Shown: positions 49,800-57,413 of the stretch, piece by piece
Layout of the letters: each line of letters begins with the position of its first letter
How positions within the stretch are numbered: the stretch's first letter is position 1
Assembly (NCBI RefSeq): GCF_029893585.1
Contig: NZ_JARXYX010000034.1
Span: 1-64,000, forward strand
Reading direction: 5' to 3'
Origin: Streptomyces sp. LBL
Lineage (GTDB): Bacteria; Actinomycetota; Actinomycetes; Streptomycetales; Streptomycetaceae
DNA length: 64,000 bases
Notes under the pieces: generated by a model
The model's database searches: none
Seen by the model: only the letters and a program-made list of their open reading frames with translations
What the model was told of the DNA's origin: nothing
Translations under genes and position numbers: made by a program

Positions 49800-50792
49800 C
49801 TACCAGGCGAAGGCCTCCGGGGACGGCCCCGGACCGGGGAAGATCTCGTCCAGGCCGGTCAGCAGTTCCTCGCTCAGCTCCAGCTCGACCGCGCGCAGGG
49901 CGGATTCGAGCTGCTCGGCGGTGCGCGGACCGACGATCGGGCCGGTCACGCCGGGGCGGGTGAGCAGCCAGGCCAGCGCGGCCTCGCCCGGCTCGGTCCC
50001 GTGCTTCTCGAGCAGGTCCTCGTAGGCCTGGATCTGGGCACGTGCGGTGGGGTCGGCCAGCGTGTCGGCGGCCCGTCCGGAGGCACGGCGTCCGCCCTGG
50101 ACCTCCTTCTTGATGACCCCGCCCAGCAGACCGCCGTGCAGCGGCGACCAGGGGATGACCCCGAGGCCGTACTCCTGCGCGGCCGGGATGACCTCCATCT
50201 CGGCGCGTCGTTCGGAGAGGTTGTAGAGGCACTGCTCGCTGACGAGACCGATGGTGCCGCCGCGGCGGGCGGCGATCTCGTTGGCCTGGGCGATCTTGTA
50301 GCCGGGGAAGTTGGACGACCCGACGTAGAGGATCTTCCCCTGCTGGATGAGGACGTCGATCGCCTGCCAGATCTCCTCGAAGGGAGTCGAGCGGTCGACG
50401 TGGTGGAACTGGTAGACGTCGATGTAGTCGGTCTGCAGGCGCTTCAGGCTGGCGTCCACGGCCCGCCGGATGTTCACGGCCGACAGCTTGTCGTGGTTGG
50501 GCCAGGCGGCACCGTCCGCGGCCATGTTCCCGTAGACCTTGGTGGCGAGCACGACCTTGTCGCGGCGGCCCTCACCCTGGGCGAACCAGGTACCGATGAT
50601 CTCCTCGGTACGGCCCTTGTTCTCGCCCCAGCCATACACATTGGCCGTGTCGAAATAGTTGATCCCCGCGTCCAGCGCCGCGTCCATGATCGCGTGGCTG
50701 TCCGCTTCGTCGGTCTGCGGACCGAAGTTCATGGTGCCGAGGACGAGTCGGCTGACCTTGAGTCCCGTGCGTCCGAGCTGCGTGTACTTCAT
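49800..50792 (-). CDS. Aldo/keto reductase
   Basis: About 330 residues, an NADPH-dependent AKR TIM barrel. The catalytic tetrad is visible: Asp and Tyr in INYFDTANVYGWGENK (about 47-62), Lys in VVLATKVYG (about 86) and His in VYQFHHVD (about 130). Cofactor-binding segment PIVGPRTAEQLESAL near the C-terminus. This resembles the YajO/YakC-type reductases that act on aldehydes or sugars; the substrate is unknown. Two Met codons compete for the start (50792 and 50798). Confidence 0.92.
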   Translation of the reverse strand: MKYTQLGRTGLKVSRLVLGTMNFGPQTDEADSHAIMDAALDAGINYFDTANVYGWGENKGRTEEIIGTWFAQGEGRRDKVVLATKVYGNMAADGAAWPNHDKLSAVNIRRAVDASLKRLQTDYIDVYQFHHVDRSTPFEEIWQAIDVLIQQGKILYVGSSNFPGYKIAQANEIAARRGGTIGLVSEQCLYNLSERRAEMEVIPAAQEYGLGVIPWSPLHGGLLGGVIKKEVQGGRRASGRAADTLADPTARAQIQAYEDLLEKHGTEPGEAALAWLLTRPGVTGPIVGPRTAEQLESALRAVELELSEELLTGLDEIFPGPGPSPEAFAW

Positions 50793-50931
50793 GACCACTC
50801 AGCCAACGTCTTGGAGTGCGCTCCAGGCAAGTACGTGCATGGCAGAGTCATGCCATGAAGGCCTCGATCACGGCATCCGGTCGGTGCGCCGGGTGGTGAA
50901 GCGGTTCGGCGGCACGCTAACCGTCCGGTCG

Positions 50932-51105
50932 ATGTCCCCGCGTTTCGAGACCGACCACTACCGCACCCCCGCAGGCGCCCTGGTCGGCCTCCGCGTTCAC
51001 ACCGACGCCTGCGTCACGGCGTTCGTCCAGAAGTCCAACTACGGGGTGAGCACCAACGGCCCGTACCTGGAGTCGGGGTGTTTCGAGCCGCCGTACGGGC
51101 ACTGA
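50932..51105 (+). CDS. Small hypothetical protein, possibly a gene remnant
   Basis: 57 residues from MSPRFETDHY: a compact, non-repetitive sequence (TPAGALVGLRVHTDACVTAFVQKSNYGVST) ending NGPYLESGCFEPPYGH. It reads like real protein, unlike the other frames, but no ribosome-binding site precedes this or the alternative GTG at 50884. It may be a small gene or a C-terminal fragment. Function unknown. Confidence 0.4.
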   Translation: MSPRFETDHYRTPAGALVGLRVHTDACVTAFVQKSNYGVSTNGPYLESGCFEPPYGH

Positions 51106-51117
51106 GGCCGGGGGCGG

Positions 51118-51723
51118 TCAGTCGCGGGGGAACTCGGCCGTCTTGAGGACGAGGTCCACGACGGTGCCGGTGAGGTCCACATCGTCTCCGAAGGGGACCT
51201 TCGTCTCGGTCGCGTAGTCGCCGTCCTTGGGGTGCGTGTGGACGAGGCACCTGCCCTGGTACGGGTCGACGACGAGGTAGACGGGGACCTCGGCCTCGGC
51301 GTACGCGGTCTTCTTGGGACCGTAGTCGTTGGCGCCCGTACTCCTCGAGATCACCTCGGCGACGAACTCGACGTCCTGGTGGCGCCAGAGGCCCTTGTCG
51401 TCCCTGTCGGCGCCGTCGGCCACGAGCGTCACGTCGGAGGCGAAACCGTTGAGGTGGCCCGGGTAGTCGATGCGGACGTCGGACTTCAGGCGCTTGCGCG
51501 GGTACTTGGCGCGCAGCTGCTCGACGATGTCCAGGGTGATGTCCCAATGGGTGTCCCGCTGAGGTGACATGAAGATGTTCCCCCCGACGATCTCGGTCTT
51601 GTAGCCCTCGGGGATGGGACTCTCTTCAAGCCACTCGAACAGCGCGTCGAGCGTGGGTCCGTCGCCACTCGCGCTGGTCTCGTCGCTCTCGGCCATTTCG
51701 ATCCTGTCTTCAAGGACGGTCAT
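51118..51723 (-). CDS. Uma2-family (DUF820) putative nuclease, copy 2
   Basis: 201 residues, a paralogue of the gene at 48387-48974 with the same motifs (VGGNIFMSPQRDTHWDI, HLNGFASDVTLV, EFVAEVISRS, NDYGPKKTAYAEAEVPVYLV, DGDYATETKVPFGDDVDLTG). The N-terminus and DNA-binding-like middle differ, so both copies may be functional. GGGGAGGAG lies 8 bases before the ATG. The shared upstream DNA implies common expression. Confidence 0.88.
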   Translation of the reverse strand: MTVLEDRIEMAESDETSASGDGPTLDALFEWLEESPIPEGYKTEIVGGNIFMSPQRDTHWDITLDIVEQLRAKYPRKRLKSDVRIDYPGHLNGFASDVTLVADGADRDDKGLWRHQDVEFVAEVISRSTGANDYGPKKTAYAEAEVPVYLVVDPYQGRCLVHTHPKDGDYATETKVPFGDDVDLTGTVVDLVLKTAEFPRD

Positions 51724-51802
51724 CGTGGCGCTCCTCCCCGGCTGCAGCTCGGACGAGTGCAGCCGCGTAGCACAACGATACGCAGAGTGACCAGGGCATG
51801 CC
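51724..51802 (-). promoter_or_regulatory. Duplicated upstream region of Uma2 copy 2
   Basis: Counterpart of 48975-49053, near-identical over the ribosome-binding site and the next 60 bp. This implies the duplication included the promoter. Confidence 0.7.
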
Positions 51803-51825
51803 CGGATTCGGTCAGACGTTTCCGG

Positions 51826-52509
51826 TCAGACGCTCTCGGCCGGGTGCGGCTCCGTCACGCCCCACGCCTGGTGCATCGCGTCCGCGAACGCCGCCGCGAT
51901 CTTGTGCTCGCCGCTCTCGTTGGGGTGCGTGCCGTCGTAGGTGTCGGTGTGGATGTCGTACGACGAGGGGATCGACGCCGGCAGCAGGGGCGAACGCGGC
52001 TCGTCCAGGTCGGCCGCTGTCTTCGCCAACAGGTCGTTGAACAGGGAGACCTGCGCGGCGAAGGCGGTGTCCGAGTGTGCTCGGACGTTCGGGATCACCG
52101 GCAGCAGGACCATCCGGACGCGGGGTTCGGCCGCTCGTGCCTCGGTCACGAAGGCTCGGACGTTCTCCGCCGTCTGTTCCGCGTTCGTGTAGAAGCCGAG
52201 GTCGATCAGGCCGAGGGAGACGAGGAGGAGGTTCGCCCGGGTCTGCCGTACCGCGTCGCCGATCAGCGGGGCCATGTGCTGCCAGCCCTCGCCCCAGCCG
52301 GCCAGGTGGGCGCGGGGGAAGTCCGGGTCGGCGTACGCGTACGAGGTGGGGGCCTCGGTCACCTTGTCGTAGAGGGTCTCGCGCGGGCCCACCAGGGTGA
52401 ACGGGCCGTCATATGCCGTGCACAGACGGCGCCATATCCGGTAGCGCCAGGTGTGTTCGCCCGCGCTCCCGATCGTCATGGAGTCGCCGACCGGCATGAT
52501 CCTGAGCAT
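51826..52509 (-). CDS. SGNH/GDSL-family hydrolase
   Basis: 227 residues. Block I with the catalytic Ser is MPVGDSMTIGSAGE at the N-terminus; the C-terminal block is DGTHPNESGEHKIA with the Asp-x-x-His pair. This is an esterase, lipase or acyl-hydrolase fold. No signal peptide is visible with this start, so it is probably cytoplasmic; upstream in-frame codons run through low-complexity sequence and are not credible. Substrate unknown. Confidence 0.85.
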   Translation of the reverse strand: MLRIMPVGDSMTIGSAGEHTWRYRIWRRLCTAYDGPFTLVGPRETLYDKVTEAPTSYAYADPDFPRAHLAGWGEGWQHMAPLIGDAVRQTRANLLLVSLGLIDLGFYTNAEQTAENVRAFVTEARAAEPRVRMVLLPVIPNVRAHSDTAFAAQVSLFNDLLAKTAADLDEPRSPLLPASIPSSYDIHTDTYDGTHPNESGEHKIAAAFADAMHQAWGVTEPHPAESV

Positions 52510-52642
52510 CCGCTCATGATGGATGATCACCGGGGCGGTTGGGGTGCGCGAGCGTGTGAGGCCCGCCACGCGAGGGGGCCCGCCAAGCGATGCGTCCCGC
52601 CGGCCGTTCTCACCGTGTCGGCCGGGATGGCAGGCTAGGGCC

Positions 52643-53620
52643 ATGCGTCGCTCCTTCGCCTTCCTCGCCGCGGGCTTCCTCGTCGGTGCGCTTGCCCAGC
52701 CGGCCGCCGCCGCGGACGGGGACGAGGGGTTCACCATCTCGGACCCCCGGATCACCGAGTCCAGCGGACTCGCCGCCTCCCGGCTGCATCCCGGCATCTA
52801 CTGGACGCACAACGACAGCGACGACGGGGCCTTCATCTATGCCGTCGACAGCAGGACGGGGAAGACCGTCGCGACCGTCACGCTGACCGGCGTGGGCCGT
52901 CCCCGTGACGTCGAGGCCATCTCCATCGGCCCCGGCAACCAGATCTACGTCGGCGACATCGGTGACAACCTCGGCGGCAGCTGGCCCTATGTGTGGATCT
53001 ACCGGCTGCCCGAGCCCAAGGAGCTGCGGGACCAGACGATCCGGGCCACGCAGTACGTCGTGAAGTACGCGGACGGGCCCCGGAACGCCGAGTCCCTCGT
53101 CGTGCACCCCAAGACCGGACGCGTCTACATCGTCGACAAGAACGAGAAGGGCGGGCACCTCTACGAAGGGCCGGCCGAGCTCTCCTCCTCCGGCACCAAC
53201 GTCTTCAAGCCCATCGCCCCCGTCGCCGACCTGGAGGCCACCGACGCAGCCCTGTCCCCCGACGGTGAACAACTCGTCGTACGCAGCTACTTCGGGGCGA
53301 TCGCCTACGACTGGAACGGCGGGAAGGTCAAGAAGCTGGAGCGGCTCGGCGTCCCGTTCCTGGGACAGGGCGAGTCCGTCACCTACACCGACGACGGTAC
53401 GACGCTCATGTTCGGTGCCGAGGGGTCCGACAGTCCCGTGAAGCCGGAGGACGCGCCTGGGGACGCCGGGTCCAAGTCCCCTTCCAGCAAGGGGGGTTCC
53501 GCGAGCGGCGACGGCACGGGGACCGACGTCCTGGGCGGCAAGGTCAAGACCGGCGCGATCGTCTTGGTCGTCGCCGCCGCGGCCCTGTTCGGCCTCCGGC
53601 GGCTGTTCCGGCGTTCCTGA
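52643..53620 (+). CDS. Secreted beta-propeller-like protein with C-terminal anchor
   Basis: 325 residues. A signal peptide (MRRSFAFLAAGFLVGALAQP) precedes a WD40-like propeller of about 220 residues (ITESSGLAASRLHPGIYWTHN, IYAVDSRTGKTVATVTL, IYVGDIGDN, VVHPKTGRVYIVDKNEKG). After a Ser/Gly/Asp linker the protein ends with one hydrophobic helix (AIVLVVAAAALFGLRRLFRRS) and basic residues, a membrane anchor. Probably cell-surface exposed. The ligand is not evident. Confidence 0.8.
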   Translation: MRRSFAFLAAGFLVGALAQPAAAADGDEGFTISDPRITESSGLAASRLHPGIYWTHNDSDDGAFIYAVDSRTGKTVATVTLTGVGRPRDVEAISIGPGNQIYVGDIGDNLGGSWPYVWIYRLPEPKELRDQTIRATQYVVKYADGPRNAESLVVHPKTGRVYIVDKNEKGGHLYEGPAELSSSGTNVFKPIAPVADLEATDAALSPDGEQLVVRSYFGAIAYDWNGGKVKKLERLGVPFLGQGESVTYTDDGTTLMFGAEGSDSPVKPEDAPGDAGSKSPSSKGGSASGDGTGTDVLGGKVKTGAIVLVVAAAALFGLRRLFRRS

Positions 53621-53825
53621 TCCCTCGTCCTACGGGGCGTCGTCCGGCCGCGAGGGAGCGCTTGGCCCAGCGGCGCCAACGGGCTTCGCGCGGGTTCGGC
53701 AGTCGCCACACGTAGGGATCCGGAGCCCGTACTTCTTGGGCGAGGTTCCAGTCATGCAGCGCCAGGTTGCCGGGGCGCGTCCGGATCAGCGGGCGGACCA
53801 ACCACTCATGAACCCGACGGAACAT
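53544..53825 (-). CDS. Small basic hypothetical protein
   Basis: 93 residues. The first 60 (MFRRVHEWLVRPLIRTRPGN, WNLAQEVRAPDPYVWRLPNP) look like a folded domain; the Arg-rich tail overlaps the 3' end of the convergent propeller gene and may be translation noise. GGAGGG lies 5 bases before the ATG, within the 3' end of the RsbW-like gene, so it is translationally coupled to that gene (20-bp overlap). No function recognised. Confidence 0.55.
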   Translation of the reverse strand: MFRRVHEWLVRPLIRTRPGNLALHDWNLAQEVRAPDPYVWRLPNPREARWRRWAKRSLAAGRRPVGRGIRNAGTAAGGRTGPRRRRPRRSRRS

Positions 53826-54222
53826 ACAGACCCTCCGGGAGCATGAACCTCGCCCACACGCACTTCGTGTGCCGCTGCCGTGTGTGGCCCCAGCCGTGGG
53901 CCAGCCGCCCGACCAGGGCGAGTCCGCGTCCGCCCTCGCCGTCCGGACCGGAGTCGCGGAGTTCGGGAAGTCTGTCCCGGTCGGGGTCGTGGACCTCCAG
54001 GAGCAGGTACGGCCCCCGGAGCGCGATCGTGACTCTGACCTGGGCGCAGGACACCCGGCAGTGGGTCACCGCGTTGGTCAGCAGTTCGTTCGCCGAAAGG
54101 GTGACGTCGTCGGCGAGTTCGTCCGTGATCCCCCAGTCCGCGAGGGCCTTGCGGACCTGTTGGCGGGCGGTTGGCACGTGTCGCCTGTGCTTGGGGATGC
54201 GGAAGGTTTCGGTTGCGGACAT
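53806..54222 (-). CDS. RsbW-like anti-sigma-factor-type histidine-kinase-fold protein
   Basis: 138 residues with a single HATPase_c domain: VTLSANELLTNAVTH (N-box), LEVHDPD (G1), GEGGRGLALVGRLAHGWGH (G2). Proteins of this size that lie beside a WhiJ-like XRE gene and a DUF397 gene are known from Streptomyces developmental loci. It may sequester a sigma factor or phosphorylate a partner. It is divergent from the XRE gene across 190 bp. AGGAGG is 12 bases before the ATG. Confidence 0.85.
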   Translation of the reverse strand: MSATETFRIPKHRRHVPTARQQVRKALADWGITDELADDVTLSANELLTNAVTHCRVSCAQVRVTIALRGPYLLLEVHDPDRDRLPELRDSGPDGEGGRGLALVGRLAHGWGHTRQRHTKCVWARFMLPEGLYVPSGS

Positions 54223-54413
54223 GGGGGTGCCGTACCTCCTGACGTGTCGTCAAGGATGCGCTCCATTGCGGCGCATTCATGAAGGTAGGGCCGTATTCGA
54301 CGAACATGCAGCCAAACCGAGTGAATACATTCAGTCGTCCACTCGATCGAGTGGTGCGCTCTCGGGGCGGCGGTCGGTGTGGCAGCATCGTTGCCGACGG
54401 AGAGGGAGGTCCC

Positions 54414-55283
54414 ATGCCCGCAGGTGGACGGCCGACGGTGCGCAGCAGGCGCCTGGGTGCGGCGCTCAGGCAGTACCGGCACGCCGCCAAGCTGGATCAG
54501 CCGCAGGCCGCCGAGGTCATCGCGTCAAGCCAGGCCAGGATCAGTCGCCTTGAGAGTGGGCACGTCACCGCGCGGGTCATTGAGGTACGGCTTTTGCTTG
54601 ACGCCTACGGCGTCAAGGATCCGGAAGTGCGAGACAAGCTGGAGGAGTTGGCCAAGCATTCCAAGAACCGGGGCTGGTGGCTCGAACACGCGGCGCACCT
54701 TCGGCCCGACTACGTAGACCACATCGCGTTGGAGGACGACGCGACCTACATCCGCGAGTGGCAGCCGGTGATGATGCCGGGGCTCCTGCAAACTCCGGCC
54801 TATGCGGAGGCGGTTATCGCTGCCAGTCCCCACTACATCGAGCCGGAACGGGCCGCCCAGTTGGTGAAGGTCCGTGTGGGGAGGCAAGCGAAGATCGAAG
54901 AGGGTGGAGCGTCGTACACGGCCATCCTCTGGGAAACGGTCCTCACGCAACCGCTGGTGACCGTGGAGATCCACCGGGAGCAGTTGTCCGCGATCCTTGA
55001 GATCGGAAAGCGGAAGAACGTCACGGTGCAGGTGCTGCCGTTCAGCGCGGGCGTGCTGGCCGGTTACTCCTCCGCCTTCTACTCGTTCAGCTTCGACGAG
55101 GAGCCGACGGTCGAAGCGGTCGCCATGGACAATCTGCGAGGCGCGTCTGTCCTTGAAGGGGCCGAGGACCTTGCCGCTTACGCCAGTGCTTTCGACCTAC
55201 TACGATCGTCAGCGTTGACGCCGGACGCGAGCGCGAAGCTCATCCGGGGCATACTGCGGACCTTGAAGGAAGACGCATCGTGA
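54414..55283 (+). CDS. XRE-family regulator with DUF5753 domain (WhiJ-like), second copy
   Basis: 289 residues. HTH: LGAALRQYRHAAKLDQPQAAEVIASSQARISRLESGHVTAR (about 13-53). DUF5753: YIREWQPVMMPGLLQTPAYAEAVI, ILWETVLTQPLVTVEIHREQ, VTVQVLPFSAGVLAGYSSAF. GGGAGG lies 5-6 bases before the ATG. Its stop overlaps the DUF397 GTG. Together with the divergent RsbW-like gene this forms a complete abaA/WhiJ-type locus. Confidence 0.9.
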   Translation: MPAGGRPTVRSRRLGAALRQYRHAAKLDQPQAAEVIASSQARISRLESGHVTARVIEVRLLLDAYGVKDPEVRDKLEELAKHSKNRGWWLEHAAHLRPDYVDHIALEDDATYIREWQPVMMPGLLQTPAYAEAVIAASPHYIEPERAAQLVKVRVGRQAKIEEGGASYTAILWETVLTQPLVTVEIHREQLSAILEIGKRKNVTVQVLPFSAGVLAGYSSAFYSFSFDEEPTVEAVAMDNLRGASVLEGAEDLAAYASAFDLLRSSALTPDASAKLIRGILRTLKEDAS

Positions 55284-55459
55284 CCGAGGTTATAGGCCCC
55301 TTCTGGAAGTCGTCGTACTCGGGGGCGGAGAACGCCTGCGTCGAGGTCGCCGACGCGGCCCCCAACGGCCGAGCCGTCCGCGACAGCAAGCAGCAGAACG
55401 GCCCCCTCCTCACCGTCTCGCACGAGGGCTGGCAGGCCTTCATCCGCCAGTTCGGGTGA
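55280..55459 (+). CDS. DUF397 small protein, second copy
   Basis: 59 residues from GTG: FWKSSYSGAENACVEVADAA, VRDSKQQNGPLLTVSHEGWQ. This is the standard DUF397 pattern. Overlaps the upstream XRE stop by four bases. Confidence 0.88.
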   Translation: MTEVIGPFWKSSYSGAENACVEVADAAPNGRAVRDSKQQNGPLLTVSHEGWQAFIRQFG

Positions 55460-55520
55460 CGGACTGAGCGGGGGGTGCGCCTGGGGGTGCGGGTGTGCCG
55501 GCGGTGAACTGTGCGGCGGC

Positions 55521-55820
55521 GTGAGAGAAGTCGAGATCGGTCTGGGCGACGGCCCGGCCCGTGACCTTTGGAGGCAACTGATGGCCACCTACACCCCGAA
55601 CTTTCCCGGCCGCGGCACGATCGTCGAAGAGGCATGGCTCGCAGGCCGTGCCGAGGGCCGTGCCGAGGACATCCTCCACATCCTCGGCACACGCGGCATC
55701 GAGATCTCCGACGCGGTCCGGGGCCGGGTCATGGACTGTACCGATCTGGACGTGCTGGGAACCTGGTTCGGCCGGTCCCTCAGCGTGACGGGCGCCGAGG
55801 AGCTGTTCGCCGAGGAGTAG
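55521..55820 (+). pseudogene. C-terminal remnant of an Rpn/DUF4351-like Streptomyces protein
   Basis: The 99 residues readable here (GDGPARDLWRQLMATYTPNF, LAGRAEGRAEDILHILGTRG, RGRVMDCTDLDVLGTWFGRS) match only the C-terminal part of a longer family as I remember it, in which an N-terminal PD-(D/E)XK-like domain precedes this region. The N-terminal part is missing; an internal ATG at 55581 could still be used. Probably a truncated gene. Comparison with intact homologues is needed for certainty. Confidence 0.5.
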
Positions 55821-55826
55821 GGCCTA

Positions 55827-55872
55827 CGAAGGGCGCCCCGCGGTACTCCGGTACTCCGCAGGGCGCCCTTCG
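55827..55872. terminator. Long hairpin between convergent genes, first of a pair
   Basis: Perfect 12-bp arms CGAAGGGCGCCC/GGGCGCCCTTCG around a 22-nt loop that itself has a GCGG/CCGC stem. Confidence 0.75.
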
Positions 55873-55984
55873 TCGTCGTACCCACGACCTGATGGTCACC
55901 CCAGATAGGCCGGGCCACGGCGGAGGTCATCAGGCGGCGGGCCGCGCCCGTGCCGTCGACGGGGAGGACGCCCCCATTCCGCAG

Positions 55985-56033
55985 TACGACGACAAGGGGC
56001 GCCCGAACCGGCCGGGCGCCCCTTGTCGTCGTA
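55985..56033. terminator. Very long perfect hairpin, second of a pair
   Basis: Two 21-nt arms (55985-56005 and 56013-56033) pair without a mismatch around the loop AACCGGC. It lies 32 bp beyond the serC stop and probably terminates serC from the minus strand. Confidence 0.8.
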
Positions 56034-56064
56034 CGAGCTGCTGTGTCGTCGTGCGAGCTGTTGC

Positions 56065-57183
56065 TTACAGCTTCTCGATCACGTAGTCGACGCACTTGGT
56101 GAGCGCCTCGACGTCCGCCGGGTCGATCGCCGGGAACATCGCGACGCGGAGCTGGTTGCGGCCGAGCTTGCGGTAGGGCTCGGTGTCGACGACGCCGTTG
56201 GCGCGCAGGACCTTGGCGACGGCGGCGGCGTCGATCTCGTCGCCGAAGTCGATCGTGCCGATGACCTGGGAGCGCTGGGCCGGGTCGGTGACGAACGGGG
56301 TGGCGTACTTGCTCTCCTCGGCCCAGCTGTACAGGCGGGTCGAGGAGTCCTTCGTACGGCCCGTGGACCAGGCGAGGCCGCCCTGGCCGTTGATCCACTC
56401 CAGCTGCTCGTTGAGGAGGAAGAGGGTGGCGAGGCCCGGGGTGTTGTACGTCTGGTTCTTGCGGGAGTTGTCGATCGCCGTGGGGAGCGAGAAGAACTCC
56501 GGGACGTGGCGGCCGGAGGCGTGGATCCGCTCGGCGCGCTCGATCGCGGCCGGGGAGAACACGCCGATCCACAGGCCGCCGTCGGAGGCGAAGGACTTCT
56601 GCGGGGCGAAGTAGTAGACGTCGGTCTCGGCGATGTCGACGGGGAGTCCACCGGCGCCGGAGGTGGCGTCCACCAGGACGAGGGACCCGGCGTCCTCGCC
56701 CGCGACCCGCTTGATGGGGGCGGCGACACCCGTGGAGGTCTCGTTGTGGGTGAAGGCGTACACGTCGACGCCCGCCTCGGCCTGCGGCTCGGGGTGGGTG
56801 CCGGGGTCGGCGGAGATGACCGTGGGCTCGGCCAGCCAGGGCGCCAGCTTGGCGGCCTTGGCGAACTTGGAGCTGAACTCGCCGAAGCTGAGGTGCTGCG
56901 ACTTGTTCTCGATCAGACCGTGGGTCGCGACGTCCCAGAAGGCGGTGGAGCCGCCGTTGCCGAGGATGACCTCGTAGCCCTCGGGGAGCTGGAACAGCTC
57001 GGCGATGCCCTCGCGGACCTTGCCGACCAGGTTCTTGACGGGGGCCTGACGGTGGGACGTGCCCATGAGGGACGTCCCGGTGGAGGCGAGTGCGTCCAGC
57101 GCCTCCGTCCGCACCTTGGAGGGACCCGCACCGAAGCGTCCGTCGGCGGGCTTGATGTCAGCGGGAATCTCGATGTCAGCCAC
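56065..57183 (-). CDS. serC: Phosphoserine aminotransferase
   Basis: 372 residues, actinobacterial type. Converts 3-phosphohydroxypyruvate to 3-phosphoserine with glutamate in serine synthesis. PLP-binding Lys in VYYFAPQKSFASDGGLW (about 197); substrate-binding and N-terminal motifs RFGAGPSKVRTEALDAL and GTSHRQAPVK are present; EVILGNGGSTAFWD. Monocistronic, ending in the paired hairpins. A 14-nt tandem repeat lies 108 bp upstream of the start. Confidence 0.95.
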   Translation of the reverse strand: MADIEIPADIKPADGRFGAGPSKVRTEALDALASTGTSLMGTSHRQAPVKNLVGKVREGIAELFQLPEGYEVILGNGGSTAFWDVATHGLIENKSQHLSFGEFSSKFAKAAKLAPWLAEPTVISADPGTHPEPQAEAGVDVYAFTHNETSTGVAAPIKRVAGEDAGSLVLVDATSGAGGLPVDIAETDVYYFAPQKSFASDGGLWIGVFSPAAIERAERIHASGRHVPEFFSLPTAIDNSRKNQTYNTPGLATLFLLNEQLEWINGQGGLAWSTGRTKDSSTRLYSWAEESKYATPFVTDPAQRSQVIGTIDFGDEIDAAAVAKVLRANGVVDTEPYRKLGRNQLRVAMFPAIDPADVEALTKCVDYVIEKL

Positions 57184-57290
57184 GAGGCGGAGGGTATCTC
57201 TTCGGCGAAACCGGACGGAAACGTGTCCGTTCGATGAGACAAGTCCTCCGGCCCGTGGACTTGTGAGGTTGTACCACCAGCTGCGCGCGT

Positions 57291-57360
57291 CTACGAGGAC
57301 GGAGCTACGAGGACGGAGCTACGAGGACGGAGCTACGAGGACGGAGCTACGAGGACGGAG
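57291..57360 (+). repeat. Five perfect tandem copies of a 14-nt repeat
   Basis: CTACGAGGACGGAG repeated without error at 57291, 57305, 57319, 57333 and 57347, between the serC promoter region and the end of the CYP154-like gene. Confidence 0.97.
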
Positions 57361-57413
57361 CCAAGGATTCGGATCTACGCGTTCGGATCCGACGGCGGAT
57401 CTGCGACGGCGGA

